Below are positions 59,037 through 64,000 of a stretch of 64,000 bases of DNA, in pieces. The DNA comes from Polyangium sp. 6x1 (GTDB lineage Bacteria; Myxococcota_A; Polyangia; Polyangiales; Polyangiaceae): the NCBI RefSeq assembly GCF_029946515.1, contig NZ_JARZHH010000004.1, positions 242,639 through 306,638 on the forward strand, written 5' to 3'. The translations under genes were made by a program, and so were the position numbers. Numbering within the stretch: position 1 is the first letter of the stretch; every line of letters begins with the position of its first letter. Under the pieces are notes generated by a model. It did no database searches, was not told where the DNA came from, and saw only the letters and a program-made list of their open reading frames with translations.

Positions 59037-60806
59037 ATGCGCGTTCGTCGTTTCGCACGGATCGGCGTGTTCCTCGGGCTCGTGGGCTGCGGCGCGGCCG
59101 ACCCGCAGCGCCTTGGCGGCGCCACGAACCATCCTTCCGGTTCGGCGGCCGCGAAGGCACGCGCGGACGTGGATTACATCGCGATAGGTCCTCGCGCGCT
59201 GCTCGAAGGGATCGAGCCGCTGCTCGCGCATCGCGAGGGCCGCGGGCTCCGGGTCGCGCGGGTTTTCATCGAGGACCTCGCTCCGAAGGGCGGCAAGCCG
59301 CTGTCGCCCGAGCAGATCGCCGGGGTGATCCGGGAGACGGCGTCCCGCGCGGGCAAACGCCTGCGGTTCGTCCTGCTCGTCGGCGACGCGCCGGGTTATG
59401 GAGAGTCGCTCGCGGGGGCCACGTTCGTGCCCACGTTTTACCGGCCGAAGCTCGGCTACGAGAATCATGATCACGAGGAGCACGCGTTTTTCACGTCGCA
59501 CATGAGCGACGAGGACCGCGGCTTCTATCATTACATGGAGGAGATCTACCCGACGGATCACCCGTACGCCCTCGCGCACGTCAATGCGCCCGGACAACCG
59601 GACCTGGCAGCCGAACGCTCGCCCACGCCGCTCGCCGTGGGGCGGGTACCGGCGCGGACGCCCTCGGACGCGCTCGGCTTCGCGAAAAAGGTCGTCGAGT
59701 ACGAGACGGCGCGCCCGCAAGGCGCGTGGCGCCGCAGCATCGCGCTCTTCAGCGGCCCGGCGAATTTCGGCGCCGTGGCCGATTTTCTGATCGAACGAAC
59801 GATGACGCGGATCCTGGACGACGACGTCCCCTACGACTGGGACGTGGACCTCGTCGTCCCGCAGGCGGGCTCGCCGTATGCATATCCTTTCCCGATGCTC
59901 CGGGACCGGCTCGTCGAGCGGCTCGACGCGGGCGCGCTCATCGCCGGCTACGTGGGCCACGGGGCGCCGATGTTCCTCGACGACGCGCGCTTCAACGGCC
60001 GCCGGTACAACATCGGCAACATGGCGGATTTCAAGCGCCTGCGCATCGGCGAGGGCAAACCCTTTTTCGTGTCGATCACCTGCAACACGGGGTTTTTCGA
60101 TCTCCGCAATGACCACCGCTCCGTCGCGGAGGCGCTCGTCATGAATCCGGAGGGCGCGATCGCCGCGTTCGCGTCGAGCCGCGAGAGCCACCCGTACCCG
60201 AACGCGCTTTATGGCGAGGCGATCGTCGAGACGTTCGTCGAGGAGCGCGCGCCGACGATCGGAGAGGGCGTGGTGAAGGTGAAACGGAGGATGCGCGAGG
60301 GGGAGGTCCCGCTCGCGCCGCTGCTCTTTCAATCGGACCCCGAGGCGCTCGCGGAGGAGCACATGGGCCTCTACAACCTGCTCGGTGATCCGGCGACGGT
60401 GCTGCAATACCCGGCAAGCGCCAAGGTGCTACTCGCCTCCGGCCCGGAGCCGCGCGCGCCGGGCGCCGAGGTGGCCATTGCGGTGGAGGCGCCCGGGATC
60501 CCGACGGGGACGGCGCTCCTCACGGTCGAGACGAAGCGCAGCGTGGTGCGGACGAAGGTCCTGGGCGAAGCGGAGCTCCGGGCGATGCCGGAGGACGAAG
60601 CGTGGGACGTGCTCCGAAAGACCTACGCCGCGGCTTCGGACAAGGTGATCTCGCGCATGGAAGAGGCCGTCACCGGAGGGCGCGCGGCGTTTCGCGTGAA
60701 GCTGCCGGCCGAGGCGGGGGAGTATGTGCTCAAGGTGTTCGCCGCGGGCAGCGGGCAGGCGGCCACAGGGCACGCGCGGGTGAAGGTCGCCGCGCCGCCG
60801 CGCTGA
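59037..60806 (+). CDS. Gingipain-type (peptidase C25) lipoprotein
   Basis: 589 residues. The lipobox MRVRRFARIGVFLGLVGC is followed by a caspase-like domain with the catalytic pair His308 (IAGYVGHGAPMF) and Cys349 (FFVSITCNTGFF), the C25 arrangement. A C-terminal beta-sandwich (about 470-589) follows. It would be a surface cysteine protease. A TAGACT -10 element lies just ahead of the ATG, giving a nearly leaderless mRNA. Confidence 0.85.
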   Translation: MRVRRFARIGVFLGLVGCGAADPQRLGGATNHPSGSAAAKARADVDYIAIGPRALLEGIEPLLAHREGRGLRVARVFIEDLAPKGGKPLSPEQIAGVIRETASRAGKRLRFVLLVGDAPGYGESLAGATFVPTFYRPKLGYENHDHEEHAFFTSHMSDEDRGFYHYMEEIYPTDHPYALAHVNAPGQPDLAAERSPTPLAVGRVPARTPSDALGFAKKVVEYETARPQGAWRRSIALFSGPANFGAVADFLIERTMTRILDDDVPYDWDVDLVVPQAGSPYAYPFPMLRDRLVERLDAGALIAGYVGHGAPMFLDDARFNGRRYNIGNMADFKRLRIGEGKPFFVSITCNTGFFDLRNDHRSVAEALVMNPEGAIAAFASSRESHPYPNALYGEAIVETFVEERAPTIGEGVVKVKRRMREGEVPLAPLLFQSDPEALAEEHMGLYNLLGDPATVLQYPASAKVLLASGPEPRAPGAEVAIAVEAPGIPTGTALLTVETKRSVVRTKVLGEAELRAMPEDEAWDVLRKTYAAASDKVISRMEEAVTGGRAAFRVKLPAEAGEYVLKVFAAGSGQAATGHARVKVAAPPR

Positions 60807-60813
60807 TCGACGT

Positions 60814-61626
60814 TCACTCCACCTTCACCGTCACCGCCACATCGCGGTTGTCGATCACGCATTGCTCGGACGTGCAGACCGAGAAGTAAAACTTGCCGGC
60901 CACGTTCGCGTCGCCGGCGTTTTGCGGGACGAACGGCACGCGCATCACGGCGCGGCTCGCCGACACGCTCACGCCCTCGGCCCGCACGATCGGCGTCGGA
61001 TACGTGACGCCCGCGGGCGGCGCGCCGAGCTTCATCTTGTACGGATATTCTTGATTGCAGTGGAAATCGCCCTTCGGGACGAGCACCACCTCGACGAAGC
61101 CTTGTTGCCCAGCCTTGTACCTGCCCGAGGATTGCATCCACAGGCTGAAGCTCTGCTCGCCGACCTTCGGCGAGACGACCGGCGGCGGCGGAGGCGGCTC
61201 GGGCGTGGGCGCAGGGGCCGCGGCGACGGTGGGCGGAGGCTCGGGCGCGGCGGCCGGCGGGGGCGCCGGCGGAGGCTCGGGCGCGGCGCCGGGGGCCTCC
61301 GATTTCTTCACGTCCGCATGGGCCTGGCCGGCTGCCTGTGCTTTGGCCGCCTCGGGAGCTTTGGCCGCGCCGGCTTTCGCCTCGCTTTCGGGCGCCTTCG
61401 CAGCCGGAGCCTCGGGCGTGGGGGCGGGCTTTTCGGCCGCGGGCGGCGCTGCCTGCGCCTCGGCCTTGGATTCCGGCTGGCTCGTCGGGCGGTCGGGCTC
61501 GGCCGTGGGCTCGGCGCCGCCTTCCTTGCAGCCCGCGACGAGGAGACAAGCCGCCGCGACGAGCGCCCCCCGCAAAAGGAAGCCACGCGCGCGCGCCGTC
61601 GGTATCGAGCCGTCCGAGAGACCCAT
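60814..61626 (-). CDS. Pro/Ala-rich lipoprotein, 270 aa
   Basis: The lipobox LVAAACLLVAGC is followed by about 120 residues of Ala/Pro/Glu-rich spacer and a folded C-terminal domain (about 155-270) with LGAPPAGVTYPTPIVRAEGV and two cysteines, SVCTSEQCVIDNRDVAVTVK. The long spacer suits reach across the periplasm or cell wall. Function unknown. It is convergent with the peptidase gene. Confidence 0.7.
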   Translation of the reverse strand: MGLSDGSIPTARARGFLLRGALVAAACLLVAGCKEGGAEPTAEPDRPTSQPESKAEAQAAPPAAEKPAPTPEAPAAKAPESEAKAGAAKAPEAAKAQAAGQAHADVKKSEAPGAAPEPPPAPPPAAAPEPPPTVAAAPAPTPEPPPPPPVVSPKVGEQSFSLWMQSSGRYKAGQQGFVEVVLVPKGDFHCNQEYPYKMKLGAPPAGVTYPTPIVRAEGVSVSASRAVMRVPFVPQNAGDANVAGKFYFSVCTSEQCVIDNRDVAVTVKVE

Positions 61627-61746
61627 ACCATTCGAGGTATCCGATCTCCCCGTCCAGGTAAAGCCTCGGGCTCGGATACGGCTCGCACGATTACGACATC
61701 CGTCGCCGCTCGCCGCTTTCGCGCCGCATTGCGTTGGACAGCGCCG

Positions 61747-62562
61747 CTACGCGTCCGCTTTTTCGACCGCTCGCGCCGGAAGTTTCTTCCACGCGGCGAT
61801 CGCCATTCCAACGGCGACGGCCGCGGCCACGAGCGCCACCACGCCCCGCGCGCGCGGCCCGTCTCCGAGCAGCCCGCTCTTCCACGTCACGTCGACGATC
61901 CCGCCGCGCAGCCCCACGCCCGCGAGGAGGATGAAGCCCGCGTGCGCCGCGACCGACGTCCACGCGACCCCGGTGCGCGTCCAGAGCACTGCGAAGAGCG
62001 CTCCGAGCGCGGCCGCGAGCACGAGCGCCTCCCACGACGCACCCGGCACGAGCGCGAGCGCCGCGACGCCGGCGAGCACGCCGTACCCGATGCCGAAGCG
62101 CGGCCCGAGCCCGGCGCGCGCCGCGACCACGAGCGGCAAACCCCGGTAGAGCAGCTCGTCCCGCGTCGCCACGGCCGCCGCGCGGAGCAGGGCAAACCCG
62201 AGCGAGCTCGATGGGCTGCCCACGCTCACCGCGGCAAACCCGAGGACCACGGCCACGAGGAGCGGCACGGCCACGAGCACGAGCGCGACGCCGAGCCCGA
62301 GCCCGATCCCACGGAGCGCGCGCGTTCGTGGCTCCTTGCCGGTGCTCGGGTCCGGGTCCCATCGCACGCCGGCGCGGTACGTGCCGAGGTCCACGATGAT
62401 CGCGCCGACGAGCGCGGCGACGAGCGGATTGCGACCGACGAGGACCTCGGCGAGGCGCACGGCCGCCGCGGTGCCGAGCAGCCACGCGGAGCCCTTGGCG
62501 ATCTCACGCAAGGCAGAGCGAGGTGCGTCGAGCCGTACGGTCGCGGAAGGCACGGGCCGCAT
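61747..62562 (-). CDS. CPBP-family intramembrane protein, divergent active site
   Basis: 271 residues with about eight hydrophobic segments. The family motif EExxxR appears as DELLYR (Asp135, Glu136, Arg140), and a later His207 lies in SVAAHAGFIL, but the usual FxxxH between them is missing (GIGYGVLAG). It may be inactive or have altered chemistry. The family includes Rce1-like proteases and bacteriocin-immunity proteins. Confidence 0.7.
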   Translation of the reverse strand: MRPVPSATVRLDAPRSALREIAKGSAWLLGTAAAVRLAEVLVGRNPLVAALVGAIIVDLGTYRAGVRWDPDPSTGKEPRTRALRGIGLGLGVALVLVAVPLLVAVVLGFAAVSVGSPSSSLGFALLRAAAVATRDELLYRGLPLVVAARAGLGPRFGIGYGVLAGVAALALVPGASWEALVLAAALGALFAVLWTRTGVAWTSVAAHAGFILLAGVGLRGGIVDVTWKSGLLGDGPRARGVVALVAAAVAVGMAIAAWKKLPARAVEKADA

Positions 62563-62717
62563 GGTGGCATGTTTCCGCGAGGGACGCTTCGCTTGCCGCG
62601 GCGCGCGTGGCCCCGACAGACAGGCGTTGCGGGCCGGATCGCCTTGGAGTAGCTTGCGCGCGCTTTCCGCCCCGCGCGTGTTTCGCCGTGGCGGACGCGA
62701 ACGTGGAGAAGAGGTCC

Positions 62718-63113
62718 ATGGTCCGAGCGCCGGCGATGCAAGAGAACGATCTCGATACGAGCGGCTCCGTGCTCGGGCGCGGCACGCGCGTGCGTGGACG
62801 CGTCGTGGGCGAAGGAGATCTGCGCGTGGAGGGCCAGATCGAGGGCGGCGTGAGCCTCACGGGCGAGCTCTTGATCGACGAGGGCGCCGAGATCAACGGC
62901 GACGTCGAGGCCGGGGTCGTGACGATCGCCGGCACCCTGACCGGAGACGTCTCGGCGCGTGGTCCCGTGGCGATCCGCGCGACGGCGAAGGTCTCGGGCA
63001 ACCTCGGCGGCACCGAGGTGAGCCTCGACGAGGGCGCCGAGTTCTCCGGGCGGATCGAGGCGGATTTCGAGCTGCCGGCCGAGCTTCTGGATGGCCGCGC
63101 CGGCGGTCGGTGA
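62718..63113 (+). CDS. Bactofilin, first of three
   Basis: 131 residues. The DUF583 beta-helix core is clear: GSVLGRGTRVRGRVVGEGDL, RVEGQIEGGVSLTGELLIDE, GDVEAGVVTIAGTLTGDVSA. Bactofilins polymerise without nucleotide into filaments that position proteins. Short polar tails flank the core. It resembles BacN/BacO of Myxococcus by position, judged from context only. Confidence 0.9.
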   Translation: MVRAPAMQENDLDTSGSVLGRGTRVRGRVVGEGDLRVEGQIEGGVSLTGELLIDEGAEINGDVEAGVVTIAGTLTGDVSARGPVAIRATAKVSGNLGGTEVSLDEGAEFSGRIEADFELPAELLDGRAGGR

Positions 63114-63170
63114 AAGTTTTTCCGAGGAACACGAACGTGCTGCGGCGCGCGCGGCGAGGGAGCGTGGAAG

Positions 63171-63485
63171 GTGGCGGGTACGATCATCGGCAGCGGCATC
63201 ACGATCGAGGGTGAGATCACCTCCGACGAGGAGGTGGTCGTGGCCGGGACGGTTCGCGGCAAGCTGAGCGTCGACGGCGGCGTGACCGTCGAGGGAGGCG
63301 CGGTCGTCGAGGCGGACATCGCGGCCGCCTCGCTCTCGGTCGGCGGAAACGTCACGGGCAACGTGAGCGCCTCGGATCGCGTCGATCTGCTCACCGGCGG
63401 GCGCCTCGTCGGCGACGTCAAAGCGGCGCGGTTGACCATCGCAGACGGTGCCTCGTTCAAGGGCAACGTCGACATGGACGTGTAA
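63171..63485 (+). CDS. Bactofilin, second of three
   Basis: 104 residues from GTG 63171, almost all beta-helix core: IIGSGITIEGEITSDEEVVV, GTVRGKLSVDGGVTVEGGAV and SVGGNVTGNVSASDRVDLLT. It is the minimal form with nearly no tails. It starts 57 bp after the first bactofilin gene and ends four bases before the third. Confidence 0.9.
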   Translation: MAGTIIGSGITIEGEITSDEEVVVAGTVRGKLSVDGGVTVEGGAVVEADIAAASLSVGGNVTGNVSASDRVDLLTGGRLVGDVKAARLTIADGASFKGNVDMDV

Positions 63486-63489
63486 GCCG

Positions 63490-64000
63490 ATGACGACCCC
63501 CTCGACCATCGGCCGCGGGACCACGATCCGCGGCTCCATCCGCGGCGACGGGGACCTCGACCTCCACGGCTTCGTGGAGGGAAGCGTCACCGTCCAGGGA
63601 GAGCTCCTCATCGGCGAGACGGCGCTCGTCAAGAGCGACGTCTCCGGCCGCCGCATCATCGTGCGCGGCGCCGTCGCGGGCAACGTGTCGGCGACCGAGC
63701 TCGTCGTGCTCGAGCCCGGCGCGCGCGTCGTCGGCGACATCGGCGCGCCGCAGATCGGCATCCGGCCCGGCGCGCTCGTGCGAGGCAACGTCTCGACCGG
63801 CGCCCCGCTGCCGGCCCGCGCCCCCCAGCCCGCCGCGGCCGCGCCTGCGCAGGCGGCCCCGCGTGGCCGTGCGGCCGTCCCGGCTCCTGCCGCGGCGCCT
63901 GCGCGCCCTGCGCCCGCCCCGGCCCGCGCGCCTGCACCTGCGGCCCGCCCGGCGCCTGCGCCTGCCCCTGCGCGTCCTGCGCCTCGCCCGGCCCCGGCCC
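63490..64000 (+). CDS. Bactofilin, third of three, Ala/Pro-rich tail (3' end outside window)
   Basis: ATG 63490; the frame stays open to base 64000, so 170 codons are visible. The core (STIGRGTTIRGSIRGDGDLD, LHGFVEGSVTVQGELLIGET) is followed from about residue 110 by an Ala/Pro repeat (PAPAAAPARPAPAPARAPAP). A long tail on the last of three tandem bactofilins recalls BacP, whose tail in Myxococcus docks partners. The order core-core-core+tail supports a bacNOP-like set. Confidence 0.85.
   Translation, partial: MTTPSTIGRGTTIRGSIRGDGDLDLHGFVEGSVTVQGELLIGETALVKSDVSGRRIIVRGAVAGNVSATELVVLEPGARVVGDIGAPQIGIRPGALVRGNVSTGAPLPARAPQPAAAAPAQAAPRGRAAVPAPAAAPARPAPAPARAPAPAARPAPAPAPARPAPRPAPA

Noticed and set aside
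63840..64000. GC-rich Ala/Pro-coding tract as a simple repeat or mobile element
   Set aside because: It is in frame with the bactofilin core and shows a normal low-complexity protein tail.

Overview
The window reads as chromosomal DNA from a myxobacterium, most like Polyangium or Sorangium in the Polyangiaceae. The reasons are very high GC, a MYXO-CTERM sorting tail on one protein, many large lipoproteins with Gly/Ser/Cys-rich linkers, tandem bactofilin genes, RsbR-type and hybrid signalling proteins, and little operon structure outside a few clusters. No rRNA, tRNA, transposase or CRISPR array was seen.

Layout. 1-10.6 kb: the end of an NtrY-like histidine kinase, a 51-residue membrane peptide, an amine oxidase, a Nudix hydrolase, purM, an SPFH protein, a CAP-domain lipoprotein and two tandem PAS-STAS stressosome proteins. 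10.9-19 kb: a six-gene operon (mmsA, beta-ureidopropionase, dihydropyrimidinase, preT, preA, NCS1 permease) for uptake and reductive breakdown of uracil/thymine. 19-32 kb: surface lipoproteins, a MYXO-CTERM phospholipase-like protein, hisG and murA overlapping on the minus strand, membrane and barrel proteins, an AhpD-like protein, and a radical SAM enzyme resembling tetraether lipid synthases. 33.1-42.3 kb: a nine-gene same-strand block with two DUF2589 paralogues, small accessory proteins, a 1192-residue multi-glycosyltransferase, an HNH nuclease with a large insertion and a CgeB-like glycosyltransferase; I know of no description of this combination. 42.4-52.8 kb: a HEAT-repeat protein, xseB, a CinA-type protein, radC, an ALDH7-type dehydrogenase, a murein-peptidase-like lipoprotein and small membrane proteins. 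52.8-53.5 kb is intergenic and holds two copies of a cassette that on the minus strand combines a sigma-54-type promoter with an intrinsic terminator, so each could encode a roughly 53-nt RNA with a ten-cytosine loop. 53.5-64 kb: PPK2, a hybrid kinase, an IgGFc-binding-type lipoprotein, a gingipain-type peptidase, a CPBP protein and three consecutive bactofilin genes resembling the bacNOP set, the last cut by the window edge.

The most unusual items are the twin small-RNA cassettes, the DUF2589/glycosyltransferase/HNH block, a 51-bp repeat inserted in the same frame in two unrelated exported proteins, and a tandem RsbR pair in which each protein lacks a different one of the two expected phospho-threonines. 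All family names come from reading motifs by eye; no database search was run.
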